64,000 nucleotides of DNA from Acidobacteriota bacterium (GCA_018269055.1 JAFDVI010000022.1:124001-188000), one strand, 5' to 3'; positions 52,022 to 62,081 are shown, counted from the stretch's first letter. Notes: a model not told the origin generated them from the letters alone. Program-made: numbers and translations.

Positions 52022-52972
52022 TTACTTCGCAATCTTCAGTGGCAATTTGACCAACAGCGGTTTGCCTGGTTTTGCCGCGACGCGGAAAAGCGTTTGCGGC
52101 GGCGGATCGTCGGAGCTCAGGCGACCTTTCTTGTTGCTTCCGGCGGCTTGTTCAGACCGCGTGTAGCTCTGTCCAGCGCCGCCTTCCAATTCCAGTTGTT
52201 CGACTTTCGTGCCCCATAAACGCTCCCATTTTTCCACTTCGGTGGGGGGGAGTTCGATGGGCTGGTAATTTCCTTCATCGTCGCGTGTGGCTTTAGGCAA
52301 ACCTTCCAGCGGAGTTGGCGTCACCAACACGGTCAGCATTTCAGCCGTCTGGCGTTTGGGGTTGTCCTGTTTCAGCGGTTCGACTTCAAAAAATGGCTCA
52401 TCGCCGCCGTTGGGAATTTCGATCACGCGACCGGCGGCGACTTTGTTGTCATCCTGAACGGGATTGAGCGGGTACACCAGATACGGATTGCTGACCGAAC
52501 CGTCTTCGTATTGTTCGCGGTCAAGCACGTAAATGTAACCGGTGCGGGGAACTTCAATGCTCAGCCGCAGCATTTGGCCTTTGGTGAACGCCGTCGAAGC
52601 TTCGACGCGTTCGGCGGCGAAATCGGATTTCTTGCCTTTGCGCGTCACCAGAATGCGTGCGATGTCTTCTTTGGGCTTGGAGGCGGCGACATCTTCATAC
52701 GGTTTCAAGCGCCAGACGGTGATGCCGACGACGGAGTTGCGTTCGGCTGCGGTTGTGATTGCGCCCTTTTCCAACGCCGGCGAAGTCCGTTTGTACGCCG
52801 GTCGTGAAGCAGGTTTTGTGGATTTTGCCTGCGTCGTCGCCGGGCGATAGTTCGGCGGCCAGAAACGGCGTTCCGTATCGCCCTGGCTTTGAGCCATCGC
52901 GGTGAAAGCGCAGAGCGTGAGAATCGCCGCAATGGCAATTGCGAATTGAAGATGCCTGAATTGTTTGCTCAT
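52022..52972 (-). CDS. Secreted DUF4384-domain protein
   Basis: This 316-residue exported protein has a signal peptide at about 1-27 (ending AMAQS) and a Thr/Ala/Lys/Pro-rich linker to about 75. A DUF4384-type beta domain follows, at about 78-205 (TKGQMLRLSIEVPRTGYIYVLDR). The C-terminus has VLVTPTPLEGLP and a Pro-rich tail. DUF4384 is usually found next to, or fused to, kinases, CHAT proteases and secretion-linked proteins. It is encoded 88 bases after the CHAT/TPR gene on the same strand, which suggests a functional pair. GGAGG lies 7 bases before the ATG. The molecular role is not known. Confidence 0.8.
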   Translation of the reverse strand: MSKQFRHLQFAIAIAAILTLCAFTAMAQSQGDTERRFWPPNYRPATTQAKSTKPASRPAYKRTSPALEKGAITTAAERNSVVGITVWRLKPYEDVAASKPKEDIARILVTRKGKKSDFAAERVEASTAFTKGQMLRLSIEVPRTGYIYVLDREQYEDGSVSNPYLVYPLNPVQDDNKVAAGRVIEIPNGGDEPFFEVEPLKQDNPKRQTAEMLTVLVTPTPLEGLPKATRDDEGNYQPIELPPTEVEKWERLWGTKVEQLELEGGAGQSYTRSEQAAGSNKKGRLSSDDPPPQTLFRVAAKPGKPLLVKLPLKIAK

Positions 52973-53060
52973 GATTTTCCTCCGTTTGATGACGAACGGG
53001 CACGATTATACCGAGGAGATGACCTCGCGCTGTTACCTGAATCACAGCGACGAGAAAAGA

Positions 53061-56000
53061 TTATTTCCATTCGCCCTGAAGCTCAAACGCTGCCCAGTAA
53101 TACGGCGACTGCCACTGTTTTTGTTTGAGCAGTTCAAGTTGTGCTGAACGCAAAGCTTCCGCCGGGCGTTGTCCCTTGGCCAGCATGGCTTCGTAAAAAT
53201 GCTTCATCAGATCGGCGGTCGAACGGTCGTTGACGCTCCACAAGCTGACGGCCACGCGCGGAGCGCCCGCGTACATAAATCCGCGCGTCAGCCCGACAAT
53301 TCCTTCTCCGCGAATTTCCTTGCCTAAGCCGGTCTGGCAGGCGCTGAGCACAACCAGTTCGGTTGCGGGCAATTTCAAATTGTAAATTTCCGGCGCCAGC
53401 AAATACCCGTTTTGCGGTTTGCCCTGTTCATTTACCAGCGACATCACCAATCCGGAAAGTTCCGGATTCAGACTGTTCAAAAAACCGTGCGTGGCGAAAT
53501 GCAAAATTCTGTATTGACCAAGATCGTCGCTGGTCGCCGCTGCGCGATTGGCGGCAAAATCAAATACCGATTTGCCCGCATCGGCTTTGGTCAGCGAAAG
53601 AATCGTTTCGGCTTCTTTACGCGTGTTGGGCAATCGAGGAATGCGAAGCTCCTGGTCAGTCGCGCCCGAATCTTTGGCGGTTTTATAAAGCAAAATGCGG
53701 CTCGGTTCGCTTTCCACTGTTGCGGCAGATTTATCGCCTTTCTTTTCCGGTATGTTGGCAGCCTGATTTTCAGCAGCCTTGATCGGGACTATTTTGACGC
53801 GTTCGTCTTTGGCTTCAAAAACCGGGTCGGCGATGACCGCGACGGTTTTCGCCGCTTTCGCTTGATGAGCGGATTCGCTGCGCAATGCCGTCAACGTGGT
53901 TGCCGAAGGCAGAGAAACAATTTCATGGCGGCTGATCAAACGGCTATTGGATTGTGGATTTACTGGTAGCGCCGCAAAGGGAATGTATTGAAGCGCGCCG
54001 TCAGCAACGACGATCAGACGTTTGTTGCCAAGCAACGGCGCAGCGGGTGACAGAATCAGCCTACTTAAGGCGGCGGCGGCCTTCGGAATTTCGGCATCCG
54101 CGTCCGCAATACGATTCAGTTTTTGCTGGTTTGATTCGCGCGGGATGAATTGATTGCGCGCCGTCGCCGCGTCGTAAAAGCGTTTGGCGGCGGCTTCGAT
54201 AATGGAGCGTTTTGGCAGCGTAAAGCTGCGGATAGAGTTTTGCCCCACGACCCATAGATAACTGCGCTCTTCGCCGAGCGAGTATTCCAGCAGCAGAGAC
54301 CAGGGGTTTAGTGTCTGTTTTTGAATTTCCGGCAAGGTCAGCGATTGCGGCTGCGTCAGAGCGGCGTATCGCGGACTGCGACTGCGAATTTCTGCCTGCG
54401 TGGTTCGCAACTCTGCGTTGAGTTGTTCAATCTCTTTGCCAAGTTCGGCAACCTGTTCAGCCCTGGCGCGGCTGCCCAACAGGCGAATTTGCTCGGTGGT
54501 TTTTTCGTTGATCAGTTCCTGCAACTCCCGCTCGCGATCAACCAGCGCCGGATCAACTCCCTGGCGAATGTCTGCGTTGGATTCGGCCAGCAACTCGATC
54601 AACGAACGAGCGCGGGCGCGTTCGCTGACCTGCAAGGCTTCGCCGATCAACCCGCTTTTCGGAACGCGTTTGCCCATGCGCATCAACACGTCAATGTACA
54701 GGTCATAGTAACGCTGCACAGAAGCTCTATAGTCCGCGCGCAATTCCGGGCTGGCCAGTTTGGAGCGCGCCGATTCGGCAATCTTGACCGTTTTTTCAAT
54801 TTGCTCACGAGCTTGTTTCAGCCGGTTGCGGCTGCTTTCGATGCGAGCAATGCCATACCGGATTTTGGCTTCGCGCTGCGTGTCTCGGACTTTACGGGCA
54901 AGCTCCAGCGCTTGAGTGTGCGCTTTCAGGGCTTCTTCTTTTTCTCCCAATCCTTCATGCGCAAAGCCCTGGTTGTTCAAAACATACGCCTGGTATTGCA
55001 CGTTGCCGGTCTGTTGCGTCAGCGGCAAGCTTTGATTCAGCGATTCAATCGCTTTTTTCCATTCGCCGGTCGCGTTGTAAACCAACCCCAGATTGTTCAG
55101 AACTGCCGATTCCAAAGCCGGATTTTTGGCTTCGCGACTGATGACCAGCGCTTGTTCTAACCTTTGAATCGCCTGCGGGTATTCTTGCGCCGACCAGTGC
55201 GCCAAGCCCATGTAATTCAGAGTTTGCGCCTCTGTGTTGCGGGCATTGGCCTCTTTGGCGATCTGTAGGGCTTGTTCATAATTGGTGATGGCTTCGCGTT
55301 GTGCGCCCAGCACATCGAAAGCGCGTCCAATGTTATTCAGCGTGATGGCTTCACCCGGTTTATCTTTTGCCGCCCGGCGCAACGGCAGCGACTGGTTGTA
55401 ATAATCGAGCGCTTTCTGCATTTCGCCAAGGTCGAAATTGACTGCTCCCAGGCTGTTCAAGGAAATGGCTTCGCCCGCGCGGTCTCCGATTTCGCGTCGA
55501 ATAGAAAGCGCCTCTTCAAAGAATTTCAGGGCTTTGCGCTTTTCGCCCAACCGGCGATAGGTTTCTCCCAGCGAGTTCAACGCGGAACCTTCTCCGCGTT
55601 TATTGCGCAACGCGCGATACAGCGACAGAGTCTGTTCAAATGATACGAGCGCTTTGCGGAATTCTCCTGAGTTGTTCAGGTTCACGCCAATGCCGTTGAG
55701 TGTAGAAGCTTCGCGCTGCCGGTCCTTCGTTTCGCGCAGCAAGGGCAAAGCCTTGTTGAATGCTTCAATTGCCGATTGCGGATCGTTGAGTTGGGATTGA
55801 AGCAGTCCCAATTGAATCATCATTCCTGCGGCTTCCGATTTATCCTCGGCTTCAAGCCAAAGCTTGTAGGCATCTTCGTATTTGGGAACCGCTTTCTTCC
55901 GTTCGGCCGGAGCCTTCTGGTCGAAGAAAACATCTGCCTCGGCTGTGACTTTCTGAGCGGCAATCAGGCTGCGGTCTTTGGCCAAGGGGGCACGCAATGC

Positions 56001-56402
56001 CAGCAGGGTAACAATGTAGTTTCCGGCTTTCGCTTTTTCGTTCGCCAGTCGAATCTCCAAGCGATAAACACCCGCCGTTTCTGTGATGATTGAGACGGTC
56101 TCAGCGTCACCAATGGTTGACGTGTCATCAACGTCAGCCAGCGTTTTGCCGTCCGGCGCAATGAGTTTAGCGGCAATGTCCGCGGCTTTTTGCTCGATTT
56201 GCAGTTGCAGAAATTGTCCCGCAGTGGCGTTGATGGTGTAGCTGTGCGATTGCGCCTGGCCAAAGGAAAGGCTTTTTTCAACGCTTTGGTTGAGAGCGAG
56301 CGGCTGCGGCTCCTGACCGAAAACTGGAAGCGCAGAAAACACTGCAACCGTCAGACTTTGCAAGATCACACGCAACAATCGGTAGGGGAATTTGAAACAC
56401 AT
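53061..56402 (-). CDS. CHAT-domain (caspase-like) protein with PPC-like domain and TPR array
   Basis: This 1113-residue exported protein has a signal peptide at about 1-29 (ending VFGQ). A PPC-like beta domain follows at about 40-120 (QSHSYTINATAGQFLQLQIEQ region). About ten TPR units cover 145-560 (repeated LNSLGETYRRLGEKRKALKFFEEAL type). A coiled segment covers about 560-700, and a C-terminal CHAT peptidase domain about 800-1113. The caspase-type pair is His972 (FATHGFL) and Cys1022 (LSACQTGLG). CHAT proteases are regulated by TPR contacts in several bacterial defence and signalling systems. The start at 56402 is preferred because AAAGGAG lies 9 bases upstream and the signal peptide begins there. 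It is followed by the DUF4384 gene. Confidence 0.88.
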   Translation of the reverse strand: MCFKFPYRLLRVILQSLTVAVFSALPVFGQEPQPLALNQSVEKSLSFGQAQSHSYTINATAGQFLQLQIEQKAADIAAKLIAPDGKTLADVDDTSTIGDAETVSIITETAGVYRLEIRLANEKAKAGNYIVTLLALRAPLAKDRSLIAAQKVTAEADVFFDQKAPAERKKAVPKYEDAYKLWLEAEDKSEAAGMMIQLGLLQSQLNDPQSAIEAFNKALPLLRETKDRQREASTLNGIGVNLNNSGEFRKALVSFEQTLSLYRALRNKRGEGSALNSLGETYRRLGEKRKALKFFEEALSIRREIGDRAGEAISLNSLGAVNFDLGEMQKALDYYNQSLPLRRAAKDKPGEAITLNNIGRAFDVLGAQREAITNYEQALQIAKEANARNTEAQTLNYMGLAHWSAQEYPQAIQRLEQALVISREAKNPALESAVLNNLGLVYNATGEWKKAIESLNQSLPLTQQTGNVQYQAYVLNNQGFAHEGLGEKEEALKAHTQALELARKVRDTQREAKIRYGIARIESSRNRLKQAREQIEKTVKIAESARSKLASPELRADYRASVQRYYDLYIDVLMRMGKRVPKSGLIGEALQVSERARARSLIELLAESNADIRQGVDPALVDRERELQELINEKTTEQIRLLGSRARAEQVAELGKEIEQLNAELRTTQAEIRSRSPRYAALTQPQSLTLPEIQKQTLNPWSLLLEYSLGEERSYLWVVGQNSIRSFTLPKRSIIEAAAKRFYDAATARNQFIPRESNQQKLNRIADADAEIPKAAAALSRLILSPAAPLLGNKRLIVVADGALQYIPFAALPVNPQSNSRLISRHEIVSLPSATTLTALRSESAHQAKAAKTVAVIADPVFEAKDERVKIVPIKAAENQAANIPEKKGDKSAATVESEPSRILLYKTAKDSGATDQELRIPRLPNTRKEAETILSLTKADAGKSVFDFAANRAAATSDDLGQYRILHFATHGFLNSLNPELSGLVMSLVNEQGKPQNGYLLAPEIYNLKLPATELVVLSACQTGLGKEIRGEGIVGLTRGFMYAGAPRVAVSLWSVNDRSTADLMKHFYEAMLAKGQRPAEALRSAQLELLKQKQWQSPYYWAAFELQGEWK

Positions 56403-56501
56403 GGCAAAAACTCCTTTGAGAATGGCCAGTTTGAAAACCTGCGAAGTCACAGATGATGCGCTGGGGTGAATTGGTTGGCAAGTGCAGGGTTGGAATGAAA
56501 G

Positions 56502-56531
56502 ACAGAGAGAAGTCGTAGACCTCTCTCTGTT
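56502..56531 (-). terminator. Terminator of the DUF11/module protein gene
   Basis: On the minus strand ACAGAGAGAG and its complement TCTCTCTGT form a stem around a short loop and are followed by a pyrimidine run (CTTTC). It lies 12 bases after the stop at 56544. Confidence 0.6.
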
Positions 56532-56543
56532 TTCGGGTGTTCT

Positions 56544-57992
56544 TTAGCAGGAAGGCGGAAAAACCGGGACCGTCAAGGTGACGGAACTCGCCAGCGTCAA
56601 TTTGTGCAGGTTATGACCGCCATCAAAGGCATTGGCGACGGCGTTTGCGTTCCGGTTTTGATTGAGCGTTGCGCCGATGAGGCCAATGTCGTTTTCACTC
56701 CAAATCTTCAGCCAGCCCGTGCGACCAGTCGGAATGAAATTTTCAAACCGTGGTGTTGTTCGCGGGAAGTTGTTGGTCAATTCGCCTCTAAGTTGGCATC
56801 CGCCTGTCACGCTGAAGCTGGCAGAATTTTCAGCGTCGTCGTAAAGAATGCCGAACAAAGCGCCGAGCGTGGCCGCGCCCGTTCCCAAATTTCCTCCAAT
56901 TCGGTTGACGACCAGCAAGGTTGAGTTTCCGTCGGCTCTTGCCGGAATGCTCGATGACGCCAGCACGCGGGGCAGTCGGTTGTATCCCAAACCCGGCGTA
57001 CCGTTGAAACTGATTGCTGCCGTGGAACTGTTTGGGTTGCAACCGGGAACCGGGCTGCCAAATTCTGCGGCGCAACTTTCCGCCGCCAGTTCAGCTTCAC
57101 GGCGAGGCGACATCGTCATTTTGACGGACACGCTGCCAATCAAATAGTTAAAACTGACAGGACAGCCTGTGTTATTTCCGTCGGCTGTGCCAGCGGGACC
57201 ATCAACAGCAAGGGCGACGATGTACCCCGTGATTCCAGGGTCAACATCCGACATCAGAAATGTAGCCGTCTGGTTCGGAGTCAAACACAAAAAGGCATCG
57301 GCGACAGAACACGTCGCACCATCAACGAAGAATAGATGCACCGCCACGCCCAATTGCGAATTGGTGTTGGTGATGTTGACGCGAGAATTGTTCTGTGGGT
57401 CATTGCTTGCCGCAGCCGAAGTGTAAAGCGCAAAAAACAGAGCCGATCCCGGTTTGTCGTCGCTGATTTGCGATCCCGGAGGATGGCATTGCCCCGGCCC
57501 CAATGTGGTTTGCAAAACGGAAATATTGACGGTTGCCGTGTTGTTAGTCAGGTTGGGATCAGACACCGTCACGGGGACCCCCGGTGCAAACGTCACCGTC
57601 GCGGTATTAGCAGCGGTTGCCGGCTGGCACAAAAACGGACTATGAACTCTGAGCGTGATGGTGACGGTTGTTCGTGCGGGCAAATCTATGTTTTGACACG
57701 TGACGGTCGAACCGCTTGCGATGCAGGCTCCGGCAGGCGTGTTGGCGCTAACCAGCGACCAGCCTGCGGGCAAACTGTCCGTGACAGTCACCAGAACAGG
57801 AACCTGGTCATGCGGATTCGTGACGGCGATGGAATACGTCGCGTCAGAACCGGCGCTAACCGTTGTTGGGCCGGATTTAGTGATACTTAGATCAATGGGG
57901 GTATTTTGAGTTGCAGAGAAGACCTGCGGGCTGAATATCGCGGCCACGATAATTAAACACAACGCGCGAAAGAGTGTGTACGAGGTATTCAT
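56544..57992 (-). CDS. Secreted protein: single DUF11 domain and shared C-terminal module
   Basis: This 482-residue exported protein is the shortest of four related proteins in the window. A signal peptide covers about 1-26 (ending VFSAT). One DUF11 domain covers about 30-160 (PIDLSITKSGPTTVSAGSDA). The C-terminal module covers 165-482, with [62 protein letters not shown] and the end VPVFPPSC. Compared with the 10923 and 14183 proteins it has an extra insert (SPRREAELAAESCAAEFGS), shared with its neighbour 58295. AAGGAGGG lies 5 bases before the ATG at 57992. Its role is unknown. It shows the minimal form of the family. Confidence 0.85.
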   Translation of the reverse strand: MNTSYTLFRALCLIIVAAIFSPQVFSATQNTPIDLSITKSGPTTVSAGSDATYSIAVTNPHDQVPVLVTVTDSLPAGWSLVSANTPAGACIASGSTVTCQNIDLPARTTVTITLRVHSPFLCQPATAANTATVTFAPGVPVTVSDPNLTNNTATVNISVLQTTLGPGQCHPPGSQISDDKPGSALFFALYTSAAASNDPQNNSRVNITNTNSQLGVAVHLFFVDGATCSVADAFLCLTPNQTATFLMSDVDPGITGYIVALAVDGPAGTADGNNTGCPVSFNYLIGSVSVKMTMSPRREAELAAESCAAEFGSPVPGCNPNSSTAAISFNGTPGLGYNRLPRVLASSSIPARADGNSTLLVVNRIGGNLGTGAATLGALFGILYDDAENSASFSVTGGCQLRGELTNNFPRTTPRFENFIPTGRTGWLKIWSENDIGLIGATLNQNRNANAVANAFDGGHNLHKLTLASSVTLTVPVFPPSC

Positions 57993-58294
57993 CAGAACCC
58001 TCCTTGGTCGGTGTGGACGGCCTGCTTCAGGACAGGCTCGAGTCGTCTTAACTATGGGGTAAAAGTTCGCTTGTAACGAATGGCGTTGCAAACCAGGCGC
58101 TGAAACGCCGAACGGAGTGTACGGTGTTTCAGCAGGAGGGTCAAACAACGCTCTTCTCGAACCCCAAAGGGCAATGGCATTGAATTAAGGTTCAGAGTTC
58201 ACGCTTCAGCGTGTAGAAACTTTGTCACCACGCTGAAGCGTGAACTCTGAACATCACCGTGTATTGCTTAATTCAATGCCATTGCCCCAAAGGG
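57993..58294. other. Gene-free stretch between two module-protein genes
   Basis: These 302 bases carry the promoter of the 57992 gene and the nested inverted repeat at 58169-58287. No gene is seen. Confidence 0.5.
58169..58287. repeat. Nested inverted repeat (MITE- or REP-like element)
   Basis: Outer arms of 20 bases (GGGCAATGGCATTGAATTAA at 58169-58188 and its complement at 58268-58287) enclose perfect inner arms of 24 bases (58190-58213 and 58229-58252; key parts GTTCAGAGTTCACGC and CTTCAGCGTG). The loop is TAGAAACTTTGTCAC. A CCCAAAGGG-type stretch borders both ends. There is no coding capacity. The shorter 13-base core ACGCTTCAGCGTG recurs at 61857-61869. Confidence 0.85.
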
Positions 58295-61200
58295 TTAACA
58301 GGATGGCGGAAAGACTGGGACGGTAACGACAACCCGTTCATTCAATCTCAGTACGTGCAGGTTATGCCCTCCGTCGAATGCGTTGGGCAAACTGTTTGTG
58401 TTGTCGTTGCGATTGATGATCGCTCCCATAATTGCCGCTCCATCCGCTGACCAGAGTTTCATCCATCCGCTGCGTCCGGCGGGAATTACTTGCTCAAACC
58501 GCGGAGCCGTGCGCGGAAAAGTGTTGGAAAGGATCGAACGGAACAGGCAGGCGCCAACGTTGAAACTGAAGCTGTACGCGGTTTCGGCATCGTCATATAG
58601 AATGCCGAAGATATTACCGAGCGGTTTCAGCCCCGTTCCCCAGTTTCCATCAATTCGTGCCAGTATCAGCATCGTATCGTTACCGTCGGCTCGGCTGGCG
58701 ATATTGCTGGCCGCCAATACCAGCGGCAGTTTGTTGAATCCATTCGGCGAGCCGTCAAAAGGGATTTCGGCAATCGGATTGTTAGGATCGCAACCCGGAA
58801 GCGGACTGCCGAATTCGGAAGCGCAGCTTTCCGAAGCCAGATCGGCTTCGCGGCGAGGTGAATTCGTCATTTTGATTTTGGCGCTGCCAATCAGGTAATT
58901 GAAGCTGATTGGGCAACCGGTGTTATGACCTCCGGCAGTTCCGGGCGGGCCGTCAACCGCCATCGCCATCATGTATCCCACGACGCCTGGGTCCATATCG
59001 GACATCAAAAAGCGCGTGGTTTGATTCGGCGTCAAACAAATAAAGGAATCCGCGACAGAACAGGTCGAACCGTCCACAAAAAACAAATGCACGACAACGC
59101 CGAGTGATGGATGCACATTGGTCAAACTGACGGCAGTGTTGTTGCCGGGATCACCGCCCGGCCCGCCTGATGCGCCGGAAGCAAAGACGCCGCCGAATAA
59201 AACTGACCCTGGTTTACTGTCGCTGGGCGGTTGATGAGACATAATGCAATTGCCCGGCCCTAAATTTCCGATCTGAACAGTGGTTGTGACCGTCGCCGAA
59301 TTGTTGCCAGGAACAGGATCAGTCAGCGCTCCACTGATAGAGGCGGCGTTGACGGCGGATGTCGGTTGGCAAGTTTCGGGGACGTGCGCCTGAATACGGA
59401 TCGTTGCTGAACTACCGGTGATCAGAGTTCCCAGACTGCAATTGACCTGATTCGTTCCAACGCCAGTACAGCTTCCCGCCGAGGTCGTGATGGATTCAAC
59501 CGTGAAAGCGGCGGGCAGAGAATCGCTGACGACGGTGTTCGTACTGTCGGCGGGGCCATTGTTTGTAGCGGTCAGTGTGTAGATGACGCTGGTGTCCGGG
59601 AGAACAGCGGATGGCGTGCCGGAGGCAGTAATTGCCAAATCAGTTTGACCGCCAGCAGACGGCGAAACATTGACCGTAAAGCTTGCAGCGGTCATTACCA
59701 TGCAATTGTCAGTGGAACGAATGGTGATGATGTGCATGCCAACCGGGGCCGCAGCCGTCAGCATGACAGCGCCGGTTGTCGGATTCACAGTAATGCCGCC
59801 CGTGTATGTTCCGGTGTTCAACAGTGTGATGTTAAACGTTCCATTGTCGGTTGGCACTGCGGCTGGATTGACCGTCAATGAACCGCCAGCCGGAACCATT
59901 TGCGGACTGTTGTAGCTCAATGTGGGCGGCGTATTGGCTGTGACATTGACTGTCAACGTGGTATTGAGCACACCTCCGCTGCCGTCCAGAACCTGGATTC
60001 CGACGGAGTTTGCGCCAATCGCTGCGGAACAGTCCGTAGTCACGTTGGCGGAAATCATCCCGCCGTTGTTGGTGATGCCTGTGATGGTGATGCCGGGCAC
60101 GTTGCTTACGGTGACCACAATGTTGCCGGGCGGCGTTTCCGCATCGTTGACTGTCGCGATGGTCGAAACCGTTCCGGGACTGCCTTGTTGGCGAGCGACG
60201 GCCATGGTTGTGGCTGTCGGCAGAGTATTCGCCAAACAAGCGGAAAATTCCGATGTGTCATTGGTCGTTTGATCGGTCGCAGTCATCGTGAAAATGTTTT
60301 TGCCTGTCTGGGCAGTGAAAGTGAACGTAAAATTCCCGGTATCTCCCGCGGCATTGGTTGTGACGGTGCGAGCGCCGAGAAAGACCTCGCCTTGCCCATT
60401 GCCCAAGGGATCGCAGGTGGTGCTGGCAAAGTATTCGACACGAAAAGTAGAGCTCGGAGTGCTATTGAGTGAGGCGGTAATGACATTGCCGCTGACAGAA
60501 ATCAGAACGGGAAAGTTTTGCAAATTGTTCGGCCCCGTGTCGGGGTCGCCAGGATCGTTCGGCGTTACAAGGTCGTCGCTGAAGTTGATCCCCAGGTTCA
60601 TGTTGCTGAAAATCGAATTGCCGAGGATTGCGTTGCCTACGCCATTGGGGCTAAAAACACCGGTTGCTCCGTTGAACGCAATTGTATTGCCAGCGCCCGC
60701 CGCAATTCCACCAATTGCATTATTTGAAGCACCGCTAAGCCGCACGCCGTTTCGATCGTTCCTCAAAGCGGCTGTTCCGGAAATTGTTGTACCGATGAAA
60801 TTACCTTGAACGATGTTGTTATTCGCGCTGGAAATGAGGATGCCATGCCCGGCATTTCCCGAAATGACATTCCGTGCGACAGCCGTTGTTCCGCCAATCG
60901 TGTTCCCTGTGGTCGTGTCAAGGCTGATACCATCACCGCCGTTGCCAAAATCCATCTGACCAGTGATATCCGTGCCAATCAAATTTCCTTGAATCGCATT
61001 GTTTAGCCCCAAAATAACTGTAATTCCGCCGCCGCCATTTCCGGAGATGAGATTGCCCGCACCCGCTACTGTACCGCCAATAACGTTGTTGTTTCCTTGC
61101 GTGTCAATATGAATTCCGTCACCTGTGTTGGGTACAACGGCTGTTCCGGCAGCGTTGACGCCAATGCGACAGTCGGTCACGGTATCTCCGGGGACTTCAC

Positions 61201-61792
61201 TCAGGTTAATTCCGTTTCCATTAAAACCATTGATTACTAACGAGCGGATTGTGCTGTTGCCGCCAATGACATTCAGACCGTTTGAAGCGCCCGCCATGGA
61301 ACCGTCGAGTTCGATTCGTGTCGAACCGCCGGTATTGCCCAGAATCATCACTGAATCATTGAGGTCTTGAAGCGGCGCAGCGATATGGATAGTCGGTGTG
61401 CCCGCGCCAAGCGCAAATTGGATCGTGTCCAGTCCCGATACTCCCGCCTGGCATTCCCCGACAGCCGCACCTGTGTTGGCGGCTTCAATTGCTTCACGCA
61501 AATCGCAGGTGCCGTTGCCCGCCAGCAGCGTGATGTCGGCGTTATCCGCTGTGCCCGTGACCGTAATTGTGTTGAAGCTGCCAATGGAATGACGCTCGAC
61601 GCCGGATGCTTTGAACTGTTGGTCGGTTGCGGAGCGATCGTGCCGAAAGACGGTTCGAATTTTAGAAATCGCGATGGTGGAATAATGGCGTGCGAATCCT
61701 TGCGCTTTGGGAATGGATATTCCTGCGGTGATGATTGCCGGCAGACAAAGAATAAGAAAATGTGTACGCGTGTGTTTGTGCGATCGAGCCAT
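58295..61792 (-). CDS. Large secreted CSLREA/beta-helix protein with DUF11 and shared C-terminal module
   Basis: This 1165-residue exported protein has a signal/anchor at about 10-30 and a CSLREA-type motif at about 75-125 (TCDLREAIEAANT at 95-107). A right-handed beta-helix region follows at about 150-410 (repeats such as NVISGNAGHGILISSANNNIVQG-like turns, with many IGG and GNxIxGN units). Ig-like segments cover about 420-720, and a DUF11 domain covers about 735-840. The C-terminal module at 845-1165 has [49 protein letters not shown] and the end VPVFPPSC. GAAAGGTG precedes the ATG. Beta-helices often bind or cleave polysaccharides, but no catalytic residues are clear. Confidence 0.87.
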   Translation of the reverse strand: MARSHKHTRTHFLILCLPAIITAGISIPKAQGFARHYSTIAISKIRTVFRHDRSATDQQFKASGVERHSIGSFNTITVTGTADNADITLLAGNGTCDLREAIEAANTGAAVGECQAGVSGLDTIQFALGAGTPTIHIAAPLQDLNDSVMILGNTGGSTRIELDGSMAGASNGLNVIGGNSTIRSLVINGFNGNGINLSEVPGDTVTDCRIGVNAAGTAVVPNTGDGIHIDTQGNNNVIGGTVAGAGNLISGNGGGGITVILGLNNAIQGNLIGTDITGQMDFGNGGDGISLDTTTGNTIGGTTAVARNVISGNAGHGILISSANNNIVQGNFIGTTISGTAALRNDRNGVRLSGASNNAIGGIAAGAGNTIAFNGATGVFSPNGVGNAILGNSIFSNMNLGINFSDDLVTPNDPGDPDTGPNNLQNFPVLISVSGNVITASLNSTPSSTFRVEYFASTTCDPLGNGQGEVFLGARTVTTNAAGDTGNFTFTFTAQTGKNIFTMTATDQTTNDTSEFSACLANTLPTATTMAVARQQGSPGTVSTIATVNDAETPPGNIVVTVSNVPGITITGITNNGGMISANVTTDCSAAIGANSVGIQVLDGSGGVLNTTLTVNVTANTPPTLSYNSPQMVPAGGSLTVNPAAVPTDNGTFNITLLNTGTYTGGITVNPTTGAVMLTAAAPVGMHIITIRSTDNCMVMTAASFTVNVSPSAGGQTDLAITASGTPSAVLPDTSVIYTLTATNNGPADSTNTVVSDSLPAAFTVESITTSAGSCTGVGTNQVNCSLGTLITGSSATIRIQAHVPETCQPTSAVNAASISGALTDPVPGNNSATVTTTVQIGNLGPGNCIMSHQPPSDSKPGSVLFGGVFASGASGGPGGDPGNNTAVSLTNVHPSLGVVVHLFFVDGSTCSVADSFICLTPNQTTRFLMSDMDPGVVGYMMAMAVDGPPGTAGGHNTGCPISFNYLIGSAKIKMTNSPRREADLASESCASEFGSPLPGCDPNNPIAEIPFDGSPNGFNKLPLVLAASNIASRADGNDTMLILARIDGNWGTGLKPLGNIFGILYDDAETAYSFSFNVGACLFRSILSNTFPRTAPRFEQVIPAGRSGWMKLWSADGAAIMGAIINRNDNTNSLPNAFDGGHNLHVLRLNERVVVTVPVFPPSC

Positions 61793-61998
61793 GTCTACAC
61801 CTTTCCGTGGACCGGAATGATTTGGGGATTGGGAAATTGCCGTTACAACAATGAAGACGCTTCAGCGTGTGAGGTGAAGCAGGCGAAAAGCAGCATTACC
61901 TGTGATGCCGGACGGAGTTTATGAGGATTTAGGCGAAGGGTCAATTGCACATGACTGGTCGCGAACACCTTGGTGAGAACATAAAAAGTGCATTTGCT

Positions 61999-62069
61999 GT
62001 GATTGGCGATTGCTGACGTTTGGCAGAACGGAAGAGTTGAACTGAGTCGTTCAGCAAATCGCCAATCAC
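61999..62069 (-). terminator. Long inverted repeat after the outer-membrane protein gene
   Basis: GTGATTGGCGATTGCTGA (61999-62016) pairs with TCAGCAAATCGCCAATCAC (62051-62069) with one bulge. It begins 12 bases beyond the minus-strand stop at 62082. It may serve as terminator. The loop of about 34 bases is long for a simple terminator, so a repeat element is also possible. Confidence 0.5.
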
Positions 62070-62081
62070 CGTCCAATGGCT

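Noticed and set aside
54321-55160. Plus-strand open frame of 279 codons opposite the CHAT/TPR gene
   Set aside because: It is an antisense shadow of TPR coding sequence, with no domain and no ribosome binding site.
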